From positions 6,543,001 through 6,607,000 of the forward strand of contig CP001769.1 in NCBI GenBank assembly GCA_000024525.1: 64,000 nucleotides of DNA, given 5' to 3'. Position 1 is the stretch's first letter. Each line of letters opens with the position of its first letter. Both the position numbers and the translations under genes were made by a program. Under the pieces are notes generated by a model, which was not told the origin of the DNA, made no database searches, and saw only the letters and a list, made by a program, of their open reading frames with translations. Origin of the DNA: Spirosoma linguale DSM 74 (lineage in GTDB: Bacteria > Bacteroidota > Bacteroidia > Cytophagales > Spirosomataceae). This document shows positions 55,523 through 63,779 of the stretch, in pieces.

Positions 55523-56029
55523 ATGGCCTTAGTAAAATTAACTATTAACAATCAACCACATACGATTGATGTAGACCCGGAGATGCCTCTCCTCTGGGCC
55601 ATTCGTGATGTCGTTGGCCTGACCGGCACTAAATTCGGTTGTGGCATTGCGCAATGCGGGGCCTGTACGGTTCACCTCGACGGAGCACCCATCCGCTCGT
55701 GCAGCTATCCGGCATCGGCCGCAGCCGGGCACAAAATTACCACCATTGAGGGACTGTCGAAAAACGCCGATCACCCCATTCAGAAAGCCTGGATAGAACA
55801 CCAGGTGCCGCAGTGCGGCTATTGCCAGTCCGGGCAGATCATGTCGGCGGTGGCGTTGCTGAAGCAAAATCCCAAACCATCCGACGAAGACATTGATACC
55901 GCCATGCAGGGTAACATTTGCCGCTGCGGCACGTACGAGCGTATTCGGAAAGCCATTCACTCGGCTTCGGCAGAGATGGCCAGCGCACCTAAAATGCCTA
56001 AATCAACCCCTAAAATCGGCAAGCTATGA
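55523..56029 (+). CDS. [2Fe-2S] subunit of a molybdenum hydroxylase (isoquinoline 1-oxidoreductase type)
   Basis: 168 residues from ATG 55523. The plant-type cluster ligands C40, C45, C48 and C60 ([18 protein letters not shown]) and the second cluster ligands C98, C101, C133 and C135 ([25 protein letters not shown]) are all in place. It passes electrons from the molybdenum subunit encoded next (4-bp overlap). The C-terminal 20 residues are a Lys/Pro-rich tail. Confidence 0.92.
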   Translation: MALVKLTINNQPHTIDVDPEMPLLWAIRDVVGLTGTKFGCGIAQCGACTVHLDGAPIRSCSYPASAAAGHKITTIEGLSKNADHPIQKAWIEHQVPQCGYCQSGQIMSAVALLKQNPKPSDEDIDTAMQGNICRCGTYERIRKAIHSASAEMASAPKMPKSTPKIGKL

Positions 56030-58230
56030 GCACGACTCCTACCAGCACTGAAACCGGCACAAGCCGCCGGAACTTCCTAAAAGCTGCGGGCCTTAGCGGA
56101 GCGGCTTTTGCCCTGGGCTTTTCGTCAGTCGATTCCTTCGCCAGCCCTGTACTGAACCTAAGCGGTCAGTCGGGTCTTGCGCTGCCCGAATCCGTTGAAC
56201 TGAATCCTTACATACTCATTGAAAAGTCGGGACGTATTGTTCTGATGAACCCACGACCCGAAATTGGTCAGGGAACCTACCAATCCATTCCGGCGCTCAT
56301 TGCCGAAGAACTGGAAGTGTCGCTCAACGACGTGACCATTCGGCAAACCGGTGGCGAAACCAAATACGGTGGTATGTGGTCGCAGGCGGTGGGTGGTAGT
56401 GGCTCCGTTCGGGGTGGCTACATGCAGATGCGTAAAGTGGGGGCCTCAGCCCGCGAGATGCTCCGGCAGGCCGCCAGCCAGCAGTGGGCGGTGCCCGTCG
56501 ACGAGTGTGTGGCCCAAAACGCGACCATCGTTCATAAGCCCAGCGGCAAAAAACTCACCTATGGCCAACTCGCCGAGGTAGCTGCCAAGCTGCCTGTTCC
56601 AAAAGAGCCCGCGTTGAAAGACCCGAAGCAGTTTTCGATGCTGGGTAAGCCCATGCCCCGGCCCGATGTGCCGCTCAAAGTAGCCGGACAGGCCACGTTT
56701 GGTATCGACGCCAAAGTGCCCGGCATGGTTTACGCATCTATTGAACGGTGTCCGGTATTGGGCAGCAAACTGGTCAGTTTCGATGCCTCCAAGTCCCTAA
56801 AGGTCAAAGGTGTGCAGAAAGCCGTAAAAGTGGAGCGCGTAGTCGGCAAGAACCGCTACGAAGGCGTCGCCATCATTGCCGACAATTACTGGGCTGCGTT
56901 ACAGGGCCGGAAGGCACTCCGCGTAACTTGGGACCACAATAACTTCGATACGTTCAACTCGGTCGATTTCGAGAATAAACTTCGCGATCTGGCCAAAACA
57001 GACGGTGTTCAGGGCCATAACACCGGAGATTTCGACAAGTCGTTTGCCGATGCTCCGAACAAAGTAGAGGCACTTTACGAAACGCCCATGGTGAGCCACT
57101 CAACCATGGAGCCCATGAATGCACTGGCCCATTACAAGCCCGACGGCAAAGTCGAACTGTGGGTATCCTCGCAGGGCGGTGATCTGGTGCGTGGCGATGT
57201 CGCCAAAGTGCTGAACGTAAAGCCGGATGATATCACCGTACATATTCTGTTCAACGGTGGTGGTTTCGGTCGGCGCATCACCCAGGATTTTGCCACCGAA
57301 GCCGCTACCCTGTCCAAAACGATTGGCAAACCCGTAAAGGTGGTCTGGACGCGGGAAGACGATACCCAACTGGGACCTTTCCGACCCATGACGTTCTCGG
57401 CCATGCGGGGCGCATTGTCTGCCGATGGAAAAGCCATTGCGCTTCAGCATAAAGTCATTTCGCCGTCAATCGACGCGACGATGAACGAAAAATACGACAA
57501 GACGAAGGCCGACGACACCATGCTCGAAGGAACGGGGGATCAGAAATACGAAATCCCGAACCTCAACACGCGCTATGTCCACGCCGACATTCACGTGCCC
57601 CTCACCTACTGGCGCTCGGTGACGAGTTCGACGCTGGCGTTCTCGCACGAATGTTTCATCGACGAGATGGCCCACAAAGCCGGGCAGGACCCGCTGGCCT
57701 TCCGGATGAGCATGCTTACGAAAGACAGCGACGCCAAACGGGTGCTGACAAAACTAAAGGAAGTTTCAGGCTGGGATAACCCGCTGCCCGCAGGTAAGGG
57801 GCGTGGTATTGCCCAGTGGGAGTTTTTCGCCGGACTGGCGGGCCAGGTAGTCGAGGTATCAAAAAACAAGACTGGTGGTATTACGGTTGATAAAGTTTAT
57901 TGTGTTATCGACCTCGGCACCGTTGTCAACCCCGATAATGTGAAGGCTCAGATGGAAGGGTCTATCGCTATGGCCCTGACGGCGGCTACCAAAGATGCGA
58001 TCACCTTTGAGAAGGGGCAGGCCGTTCAGAAAAATTTCGACGCCAACCGTATGCTCCGTATCAACGAGATGCCTACCGTAGAAGTCCATATTCTAGCCGA
58101 AGGCGGCCCAACCATTAAAGGGGTTGGTGAGCCGGGACTGCCGCCATTGGCTCCCGCACTCGCCAATGCCATTTTTGCGGCTACCGGCAAACGAATTCGC
58201 CGGATGCCATTTGATTTGGAGAAAGTATAA
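56026..58230 (+). CDS. Molybdopterin-binding subunit of an aldehyde/xanthine-type hydroxylase (IorB-like)
   Basis: 734 residues. The N-terminus carries a Tat signal ([20 protein letters not shown]), so the folded enzyme is exported to the periplasm. The hydroxylase core shows [37 protein letters not shown] and the closing [18 protein letters not shown] with the active-site Glu in KGVGEPG. It lacks the separate FAD subunit, as in isoquinoline oxidoreductases that pass electrons to another carrier. Substrate unknown. The XdhC gene follows, separated by a terminator-like hairpin. Confidence 0.93.
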   Translation: MSTTPTSTETGTSRRNFLKAAGLSGAAFALGFSSVDSFASPVLNLSGQSGLALPESVELNPYILIEKSGRIVLMNPRPEIGQGTYQSIPALIAEELEVSLNDVTIRQTGGETKYGGMWSQAVGGSGSVRGGYMQMRKVGASAREMLRQAASQQWAVPVDECVAQNATIVHKPSGKKLTYGQLAEVAAKLPVPKEPALKDPKQFSMLGKPMPRPDVPLKVAGQATFGIDAKVPGMVYASIERCPVLGSKLVSFDASKSLKVKGVQKAVKVERVVGKNRYEGVAIIADNYWAALQGRKALRVTWDHNNFDTFNSVDFENKLRDLAKTDGVQGHNTGDFDKSFADAPNKVEALYETPMVSHSTMEPMNALAHYKPDGKVELWVSSQGGDLVRGDVAKVLNVKPDDITVHILFNGGGFGRRITQDFATEAATLSKTIGKPVKVVWTREDDTQLGPFRPMTFSAMRGALSADGKAIALQHKVISPSIDATMNEKYDKTKADDTMLEGTGDQKYEIPNLNTRYVHADIHVPLTYWRSVTSSTLAFSHECFIDEMAHKAGQDPLAFRMSMLTKDSDAKRVLTKLKEVSGWDNPLPAGKGRGIAQWEFFAGLAGQVVEVSKNKTGGITVDKVYCVIDLGTVVNPDNVKAQMEGSIAMALTAATKDAITFEKGQAVQKNFDANRMLRINEMPTVEVHILAEGGPTIKGVGEPGLPPLAPALANAIFAATGKRIRRMPFDLEKV

Positions 58231-58234
58231 TTTT

Positions 58235-58272
58235 TATATGTTTCGGCTCCTTCTGAGGAGCCGAAACATATA
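58235..58272. terminator. 16-bp perfect hairpin between molybdenum subunit and xdhC genes
   Basis: TATATGTTTCGGCTCC (58235-58250), loop TTCTGA, GGAGCCGAAACATATA (58257-58272). It starts 4 nt past the stop and ends 10 nt before the next ATG. Confidence 0.75.
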
Positions 58273-58282
58273 CTCAGAAACT

Positions 58283-59452
58283 ATGAAAGAGATCAGTCGT
58301 ATTGTCGAGGTATTTGAGCAAATCGATTTTTCGCAGCGAAAAGCCGCTTTAGCCACCGTTGTTTGGGTGGAAGGGTCATCGTATCGGCGTCCGGGTGCGC
58401 GTATGCTCATTACGGACGACGGACGCTGGGAAGGGGCCATAAGCGGGGGCTGTCTGGAAGGGGATGCGTTACGTAAAGCCCGACAGGTAATGCTCGACGG
58501 GCAGCCGATTGTGGTTACCTACGATACAATGGACGACGGCGCCAACAGCTTTGGCGTTGGCCTGGGCTGCAACGGCATTATTGACGTACTTATTGAACCC
58601 ATTACGCCCAATAGTGATCAGAATCCAGTAGCCTTATTGAAAGAATTTACGCAGAAGCGCGATGTGCGGGCGTTGGCAACTGTGCTTAAAAGCAACGACT
58701 TTACGGGCCTTGCACCCGGCAACCGCTTTACCCTTACTGAAGAAAACGCGGAGTCGATACCCGGCTGGCTGCACGATGACATGCGTATGGTATTTGAGAC
58801 GGGCAAGCCGCTAACGCGCACCTATCCGGTACTGTCGGGAAATGCCGAAGTGTTCATCGAGCGTATTGACCCCGGTATCGAGCTGGTTATTTTCGGAGCA
58901 GGTTACGACGTTATTCCGGTGGCCAAACTGGCCCGAGAACTTGGCTGGCAGGTTACCGTTACCGACGACTGCATTGCGCACCTCTCGCCCAAACGGTTTC
59001 CGGTGGCTACCTGCGTGCTGTACGCCGACCGCCAGGTAGTGATCGACCAGCTTTCCATAACCAACCGAACAGCCGCCGTGCTGATGTCGCACAACTTCAA
59101 TTACGACCGGGCGGTGCTTGAAAAGCTCCTCGCCACCGATGTTCCCTACATTGGTATGCTGGGGCCGCGCAAACGGTTCGACAAAATGCAGGATGAGTTC
59201 AGAAAAGACGGGCTGGAATTTAGTAAAGCCTCGCTTGGCCGGGTTCATGCGCCCATTGGCCTGGACCTGGGTGCCGAAACGCCCGACGAAATTGCCCTGT
59301 CTATTATGGCCGAAGTCAAAGCATTTTTCACCAGAGGGGCCGCTGGCTTCCTGAAAAATAAACCCGGTCCGATCCACGAACGACTGTCCGGAAACTCCGC
59401 CGATCACCACCGACATACGGACGGGATAGGCCTTGACCTGGATACAGTCTAA
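58283..59452 (+). CDS. XdhC/CoxI-family molybdenum cofactor insertion protein
   Basis: 389 residues from ATG 58283; the frame is open further upstream, but only this start fits the family and avoids overlapping the previous gene. The N-terminal XdhC domain reads AALATVVWVEGSSYRRPGAR and AISGGCLEGDAL with the conserved Cys. The C-terminal Rossmann domain has LVIFGAGYDVIPVAKLAREL. XdhC proteins receive the sulfurated cofactor and place it in the hydroxylase, here the enzyme encoded upstream. The MocA-like gene follows after 2 bp. Confidence 0.92.
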   Translation: MKEISRIVEVFEQIDFSQRKAALATVVWVEGSSYRRPGARMLITDDGRWEGAISGGCLEGDALRKARQVMLDGQPIVVTYDTMDDGANSFGVGLGCNGIIDVLIEPITPNSDQNPVALLKEFTQKRDVRALATVLKSNDFTGLAPGNRFTLTEENAESIPGWLHDDMRMVFETGKPLTRTYPVLSGNAEVFIERIDPGIELVIFGAGYDVIPVAKLARELGWQVTVTDDCIAHLSPKRFPVATCVLYADRQVVIDQLSITNRTAAVLMSHNFNYDRAVLEKLLATDVPYIGMLGPRKRFDKMQDEFRKDGLEFSKASLGRVHAPIGLDLGAETPDEIALSIMAEVKAFFTRGAAGFLKNKPGPIHERLSGNSADHHRHTDGIGLDLDTV

Positions 59453-59454
59453 AC

Positions 59455-60072
59455 ATGCGTATTGCAACTATTATTCTGGCAGCTGGCTCGTCTTCCCGAT
59501 TGGGTGGCGAGCCGAAACAGCTGCTAACGGCTAACGGTACAACCCTGGTCCGGCGCATTGCCGAAGCCGCTGTGTCACTTCAGGCGGGCCCGGTCGTTGC
59601 TGTACTAGGCGCCAATTCGGAGCGTATTCAAGCGGAAATCAGCAACTTACCCCTCTACTATCCGATCAACCCCAACTGGGCCGAAGGGATGGCTTCATCC
59701 CTTCAGGTTGGCCTTACCGCCCTATCAGATGAACCGCTCGACGCGTTTCTCGTTGTTCTGACCGATCAGCCCTACGTCACGACCGAGCTGCTACAGCAAC
59801 TCATTACCGCCCGGCACGAAACCGGACGTGGCATTGTTGCCTGCCGCTACGGCGAGTCAGGGCACCTCGGTGTTCCCGCGCTGTTTGATATCCGCTATCA
59901 GTCGGAGTTTATGCGATTGACTGGCGATGTGGGCGCCCGCAAGCTCATTCGAATGTACGCCAACGACTGCGCCGAGATTCCGTTTCCTCTAGCCGCTATC
60001 GACCTCGACACCTGGCAGGATGTAGATGCATGGAGGGAGGCAGAGCGGGATAAGCAGCAGACAGAGAAGTAA
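59455..60072 (+). CDS. MocA-like molybdenum cofactor cytidylyltransferase
   Basis: 205 residues of the nucleotidyltransferase fold: IILAAGSSSRLGGEPKQLL at the start binds the nucleotide, VVLTDQPYV is the metal site and FDIRYQSEF with LTGDVGARKLI closes it. MocA attaches CMP to molybdopterin for hydroxylases of the xanthine oxidase family, which fits its place directly after xdhC. It is the last gene of the molybdenum hydroxylase operon. Confidence 0.9.
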   Translation: MRIATIILAAGSSSRLGGEPKQLLTANGTTLVRRIAEAAVSLQAGPVVAVLGANSERIQAEISNLPLYYPINPNWAEGMASSLQVGLTALSDEPLDAFLVVLTDQPYVTTELLQQLITARHETGRGIVACRYGESGHLGVPALFDIRYQSEFMRLTGDVGARKLIRMYANDCAEIPFPLAAIDLDTWQDVDAWREAERDKQQTEK

Positions 60073-60109
60073 GAGACGAAGTGTAACCTCTGCCCCTGCT
60101 CATTCTCTC

Positions 60110-60140
60110 TTGCCCCTTGCCAATGCCCTTCGTACCTTTG
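60110..60140 (+). promoter_or_regulatory. Bacteroidota-type promoter of ruvX
   Basis: TTG (60110-60112), 20-nt spacer, TACCTTTG (60133-60140). The ATG at 60149 lies only 8 nt after the box, so the transcript would have almost no leader. Confidence 0.65.
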
Positions 60141-60148
60141 CCGACAGA

Positions 60149-60577
60149 ATGGCAAGACTCCTGGCAATTGATTACGGAATGAAGCGGACCGGCATAGCCG
60201 TTACGGACCCTTTGCAACTCATTGCGTCGGCGCTGGAAACGGTCCCTTCTCACGAAGTGCTGAAATTTTTGAAAGCCTACCTTGTTCGGGAGCCGGTCGA
60301 AGCGTTTGTTGTCGGTCTTCCAAAAGGGCTGGATGGTGAAGATACCGATAACACCCCACGGGTCAGGAAGTTCGTGACGCATTTGCAGAACGCATTCCCC
60401 GATATTCCAGTTTATTGGCATGACGAACGGTTTACCTCCGTCATGGCATTACAGGCGATGATTGCGGGCGGCAGCACAAAAAAAGACAGACGAGAGAAAG
60501 GTAACATTGACAAAGTCAGTGCCGCCATCATTCTCCAGTCATATATGGAAAGAAACCGTCTGAACCGGGATTTATAA
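60149..60577 (+). CDS. ruvX: Putative pre-16S rRNA nuclease / Holliday junction resolvase-like (YqgF)
   Basis: 142 residues from ATG 60149; the frame is open upstream, but only this start gives the family N-terminus MARLLAIDYGMKRTGIAVTD with catalytic D8. The middle Glu/Asp region (VGLPKGLDGED) and closing DERFTSVMALQAMI and DKVSAAIILQSYM are those of YqgF/RuvX. The protein trims the 5' end of pre-16S rRNA. A good promoter lies immediately upstream. Confidence 0.92.
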   Translation: MARLLAIDYGMKRTGIAVTDPLQLIASALETVPSHEVLKFLKAYLVREPVEAFVVGLPKGLDGEDTDNTPRVRKFVTHLQNAFPDIPVYWHDERFTSVMALQAMIAGGSTKKDRREKGNIDKVSAAIILQSYMERNRLNRDL

Positions 60578-60662
60578 GATTTTATTGATTTGCATGATTC
60601 CGATCACATGTTGATCAATCACATAATCAAGGCAATCCATAAAATCCTGCAAGTCCCGGTTC
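60562..60662. repeat. Imperfect inverted repeat spanning the ruvX stop codon
   Basis: GAACCGGGA at 60562 pairs with TCCCGGTTC ending at 60662, and the inner segments pair with scattered mismatches over about 45 bp. The ruvX TAA (60575-60577) lies in the left arm. Confidence 0.65.
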
Positions 60663-60677
60663 AGACAATATACTATT

Positions 60678-61250
60678 ATGATTCTCCCAATTATTGCCTA
60701 CGGCGACCCGGTATTACGGAAGCGGGCCAAAGACATTGAACCCGGTAGTCTCGACGTCAAAACGTTGAGCCAGAACATGTTCGAAACCATGTATGCGGCA
60801 TCGGGCATTGGCTTGGCGGCTCCGCAGATCGGGCAGAGTGTACGGATGTTTGTGGTCGATGGTGAGCCGCTGAACGAAGATGAGCCGGAAGAGGACATCG
60901 ACCAAAGCCTGGTTGGCTTTAAGAAGGTGTTTATCAACCCGGAAATCATTGAAGAAGCCGGCGACGATTGGGGCTTCGAAGAAGGCTGCCTGAGCATCCC
61001 CGGCATTCGGGGCGAAGTGTTCCGCCCCGAAATTATCGTGATCCGCTACTTCGATGTCGACTGGAACGAGCACGAAGAAGAATACGACGGCATGGCCGCC
61101 CGGATTATCCAGCACGAATACGATCACCTCGACGGCAAGCTATTCACGGATTACCTTCCTTCTCTCCGCCGGACGCTCATCAAGAAAAAGCTGTCCGATA
61201 TTTCGAAAGGAAAGACAGACGCGGAGTACAAGATGAAATTTCCCAAGTAG
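60678..61250 (+). CDS. def: Peptide deformylase
   Basis: 190 residues with the three deformylase motifs: GIGLAAPQIGQ (43-53), EGCLSIPG with metal ligand C104, and QHEYDHLDG with H146, E147 and H150. It removes the formyl group from nascent proteins. An acidic loop (EDEPEEDID, 67-75) is inserted after the first motif. A perfect 25-bp-arm hairpin starts at its stop codon. Confidence 0.96.
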   Translation: MILPIIAYGDPVLRKRAKDIEPGSLDVKTLSQNMFETMYAASGIGLAAPQIGQSVRMFVVDGEPLNEDEPEEDIDQSLVGFKKVFINPEIIEEAGDDWGFEEGCLSIPGIRGEVFRPEIIVIRYFDVDWNEHEEEYDGMAARIIQHEYDHLDGKLFTDYLPSLRRTLIKKKLSDISKGKTDAEYKMKFPK

Positions 61251-61326
61251 AGACGCAATACGTTGCGTCTCCTATGCGTCAGCCAGAACCATCCGGAATA
61301 CGAGACGCAACGTATTGCGTCTCTAC
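61247..61326. repeat. Perfect 25-bp-arm inverted repeat after def
   Basis: Arms 61247-61271 and 61302-61326 are exact complements, and each arm is itself nearly palindromic (GACGCAA-TACG-TTGCGTC). The def TAG stop lies within the left arm; the next ATG follows 8 nt after the right arm. Confidence 0.85.
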
Positions 61327-61333
61327 AAAAATC

Positions 61334-62155
61334 ATGAACATCACCCTCCTCCAAACTAACCTGTACTGGCATGACCCGGTGGCGAACCGCGCCATGCTGG
61401 AGGAGCGTATCTTTAACTTACCTGATCCAACAGACCTGATCGTGCTGCCCGAAATGTTCACAACAGGATTCACAATGGACGCCCGTGCGGTAGCCGAACC
61501 CATGAATCTGACGACGTTTCGGTGGATGAAGCAGATGGCCTCCCAGACGGGGGCAGTAGTGACCGGGAGTTACGTGGTTAAAGAGAATGGAAATTTCTTC
61601 AACCGACTCATCTGGATGCAGCCCGATGGGCAGTTTGATACCTACGACAAACGCCACCTGTTTCGTATGGCGGGCGAAGATACCGTTTACACAGCCGGTG
61701 CCCAACGAATTGTGAAAGAATGGAAAGGCTGGCGTATCTGCCCGCTTGTCTGCTACGACCTACGTTTCCCCGTATGGAGCCGCAACACCCCCGTACCACC
61801 CCACGTACCGACGGACTTCAGTCCGTCACCTAAACCTACCACCTTCGACTACGACCTGTTGCTGTACGTAGCCAACTGGCCAGCCGCCCGCCGAAACCCC
61901 TGGAACACACTCCTGCAAGCCCGCGCCATCGAAAACCTAAGTTATGTTGTCGGCGTCAACCGAGTCGGACAGGATGGAAACGGGCACCCCTACTCCGGCG
62001 ATTCCGCCGTTATCGACTTTAAAGGCGAAGTACTGTTCAGGGAAACAGACGTTGAAACGGTTCATCAGCAAACGCTCTCCCTGGACGAGTTACGCGCTTT
62101 CCGCACCAAATTCCCGGCCAATCTGGACGCTGATTCGTTTACGCTCTTGCCTTAG
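61334..62155 (+). CDS. Nitrilase-family amidase (omega-amidase YafV-like)
   Basis: 273 residues from ATG 61334. The nitrilase triad is E40 (VLPEMF), K106 (TYDKRHLF) and C140 (LVCYDLRFPVWSR). YafV-type enzymes hydrolyse alpha-ketoglutaramate-like amides. Compared with the family, about 18 extra residues (about 153-171, PPHVPTDFSPSPKP) split the normally continuous SRN-DYDLLLYVANWP region; they are coded by a REP hairpin. The 3' end is duplicated 789 bp downstream: this copy ends DSFTLLP, the downstream copy would end DSFTLRL. Confidence 0.93.
   Translation: MNITLLQTNLYWHDPVANRAMLEERIFNLPDPTDLIVLPEMFTTGFTMDARAVAEPMNLTTFRWMKQMASQTGAVVTGSYVVKENGNFFNRLIWMQPDGQFDTYDKRHLFRMAGEDTVYTAGAQRIVKEWKGWRICPLVCYDLRFPVWSRNTPVPPHVPTDFSPSPKPTTFDYDLLLYVANWPAARRNPWNTLLQARAIENLSYVVGVNRVGQDGNGHPYSGDSAVIDFKGEVLFRETDVETVHQQTLSLDELRAFRTKFPANLDADSFTLLP
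61805..61827 (+). repeat. REP element inside the amidase gene
   Basis: GTACC (61805-61809) then GACGGACT-TC-AGTCCGTC (61810-61827): 8-bp arms, 2-nt loop, the same design as the REP copies beside the RAYT gene. Confidence 0.8.
62061..62145 (+). repeat. 85-bp direct repeat, copy 1 (3' end of the amidase gene)
   Basis: Identical to 62850-62934 at 82 of 85 positions, offset 789 bp. The changes are two G-to-A and one C-to-T. Confidence 0.95.
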
Positions 62156-62268
62156 TGCTTTTACACGAGTCTTTTCATAAGAAAGAGGCATCGTTTAAAA
62201 CCAGAACTACTCACTGGCGTTAAGCAGTTAAAAAAGTGATGCACAGCAAAAATTAGTATATTGCTTTT

Positions 62269-62487
62269 ATGAAAATTGTCTTAGACATCCCCGATAGCAA
62301 AGTTAGCTTTATGATGGAGCTGTTGCGCAGTCTTTCATTTGTTAAAGCTAAACCATTACCCATAGGTACCTCCAGCGAGAAAGCCCAGTTTTTAGCCGAG
62401 TTGGGCGAAGCGGTCGAAGAGTTAAACGACGTACTGGCGGGTAAAACGCAGGCTCGCGACGCTTACGGGCTACTCGATGAGTTATGA
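62269..62487 (+). CDS. Antitoxin of a RelE/ParE-type pair
   Basis: 72 residues, acidic at the C-terminal side (LGEAVEELNDVLAG, LLDEL). The start MKIVLDIPDSKVSFMMELLRSL is of the short helical kind found before RelE-type toxins in Bacteroidota. Its stop codon overlaps the start of the toxin gene by 11 bp, as in type II toxin-antitoxin operons. It should bind and neutralise the toxin and repress the operon. No named antitoxin family is recognised. Confidence 0.7.
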   Translation: MKIVLDIPDSKVSFMMELLRSLSFVKAKPLPIGTSSEKAQFLAELGEAVEELNDVLAGKTQARDAYGLLDEL

Positions 62488-62761
62488 TCTTAAGCGCCTG
62501 CCGACTTTCGATAGACAAGCGAAACGGTTAGCTCGGAAATACCCGTCGCTAAAAAGCGATCTGCAAACCCTATTTGACTCCCTGCGAGAAGACCCCACAC
62601 AAGGGGCGGCTCTAGGCAAAGGCTGTTACAAAGTACGTATGGCCATTGGCAGTAAACAACAGGGTAAGTCAGGTGGCGCACGAGTAATCACGTTTGTCAA
62701 AGTGACGCAGGAAGCCGTATATCTGCTCGCTCTTTACGACAAATCTGAAAAGGAGACTTAG
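62477..62761 (+). CDS. RelE/ParE-family toxin
   Basis: 94 residues with the RelE fold pattern: LPTFDRQAKRLARKYPSLKS, LGKGCYKVRMAIGSK, GGARVITFVKV and VYLLALYDKSEKE. Toxins of this group cut mRNA on the ribosome or block gyrase. After the stop the sequence goes on in another frame as LDAGELDIYLDLIED, a plausible natural C-terminus, so the gene may carry a one-base deletion near 62758. The module lies between the two copies of an 85-bp repeat. Confidence 0.82.
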   Translation: MSYDLKRLPTFDRQAKRLARKYPSLKSDLQTLFDSLREDPTQGAALGKGCYKVRMAIGSKQQGKSGGARVITFVKVTQEAVYLLALYDKSEKET

Positions 62762-62849
62762 ATGCAGGCGAGTTAGACATCTATCTGGACCTCATTGAAG
62801 ACGACTCTGAGTCAGAGTAACCAACGGACACTGACTTATAAGCCCTTAA

Positions 62850-62934
62850 TTCATCAGCAAACGCTCTCCCTGGACGAATTACACGCTTTTCGCACCAAAT
62901 TCCCGGCCAATCTGGACGCTGATTCGTTTACGCT
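62850..62934 (+). repeat. 85-bp direct repeat, copy 2 (remnant of the amidase 3' end)
   Basis: Matches 62061-62145 with three differences. In the amidase frame it reads HQQTLSLDELHAFR to DSFTLRL and stops just beyond the repeat (TAA at 62941-62943). The stop codon of the HAD gene (62928-62930) lies inside it on the other strand. Confidence 0.95.
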
Positions 62935-63629
62935 TCGTCTTTAACTGTTTCGAGTAATTCTAGTAACTCCCGCGCATTAGTCAACGTCGTAAACGATTTA
63001 CCAATCAGTTGCTCATCCGCCACCATCTCATGGGCCCAAGTCGTTGCATAGGGTATGTGAATGGCCCGACCGCCAATATGGATCACAGGCAGTATGTCCG
63101 ATTTCAACGAGTTGCCGATCATCAGAAAATCGGTGGGTTGCACATTGTATTTTTGCAGGATACGCAGATAGGTCTGTTCATTCTTTTCGCTTACAATTTC
63201 AACGTGCTTAAAGTAATGTCCTAACCCCGACCGGGCTATTTTGCTCTCCTGGTCAAATAGATCGCCTTTGGTGAGTACCATCAGGTCGAACTGTTTGGAC
63301 AGCGTTTCCAGTACCTCACTCACCCCATCCAGTACCTCAATCGGAAAATCGAGCAGCTTTCGCCCTGTGTCAATGATCTGCTGAATCTCGGCTCCAGTGA
63401 TGGCCCCGTTGGTGAGTTCAATCGCCGTTTCGATCATGGAGAGAATAAAGCTCTTGGCACCGTAGCCAAACACTTGCAAACTACGGATTTGAGCGTCGTA
63501 AAACCGGGTCGAAAGCGTCTCTTCATCAACATGATGCGAGAGCATTTCGCACATCTTTTGCTTAACATCTATGTAGTTAGGCTCATTGGCCCACAAGGTA
63601 TCGTCGGCATCGAACGCGATTAGTTTCAT
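62928..63629 (-). CDS. HAD-superfamily hydrolase
   Basis: 233 residues from ATG 63629. The HAD nucleophile motif FDADDTLW (D7, D9) is at the very N-terminus, LTKGD gives motif II and FLMIGNSLKSDILP motif IV. It is a phosphatase-like enzyme of unknown substrate. A longer frame starts at 63674, but the -7 promoter box TATCTTTG (63658-63665) lies downstream of that codon, which supports the shorter form. Its last codons lie in the duplicated amidase segment. Confidence 0.92.
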   Translation of the reverse strand: MKLIAFDADDTLWANEPNYIDVKQKMCEMLSHHVDEETLSTRFYDAQIRSLQVFGYGAKSFILSMIETAIELTNGAITGAEIQQIIDTGRKLLDFPIEVLDGVSEVLETLSKQFDLMVLTKGDLFDQESKIARSGLGHYFKHVEIVSEKNEQTYLRILQKYNVQPTDFLMIGNSLKSDILPVIHIGGRAIHIPYATTWAHEMVADEQLIGKSFTTLTNARELLELLETVKDEA

Positions 63630-63657
63630 GAACGTGTTGGTTAACGAGTGAGAGTAA

Positions 63658-63665
63658 CAAAGATA
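63658..63665 (-). promoter_or_regulatory. -7 promoter element of the HAD gene
   Basis: TATCTTTG on the minus strand fits TAnnTTTG, 28 nt before ATG 63629. No TTG at -33. Confidence 0.5.
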
Positions 63666-63779
63666 GCAGGTCATCAGAATCTTATTCAGTTACCTCCCGT
63701 TGCATTAATTTGATTTGCGTACCATTTGGTAATTCCGCAATTTGCCCCCGTTCTAAACGCAATTATTACCGTCAACCCT

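Noticed and set aside
58124..58282. N-terminal extension of the XdhC gene overlapping the molybdenum subunit gene
   Set aside because: The extra codons lack family similarity, overlap another coding sequence and contain the terminator-like hairpin; ATG 58283 gives the normal N-terminus.
60968..61333. N-terminal extension of the amidase frame through def
   Set aside because: Overlaps def in another frame and crosses the inverted repeat; the nitrilase family starts at MNITLLQTNL.
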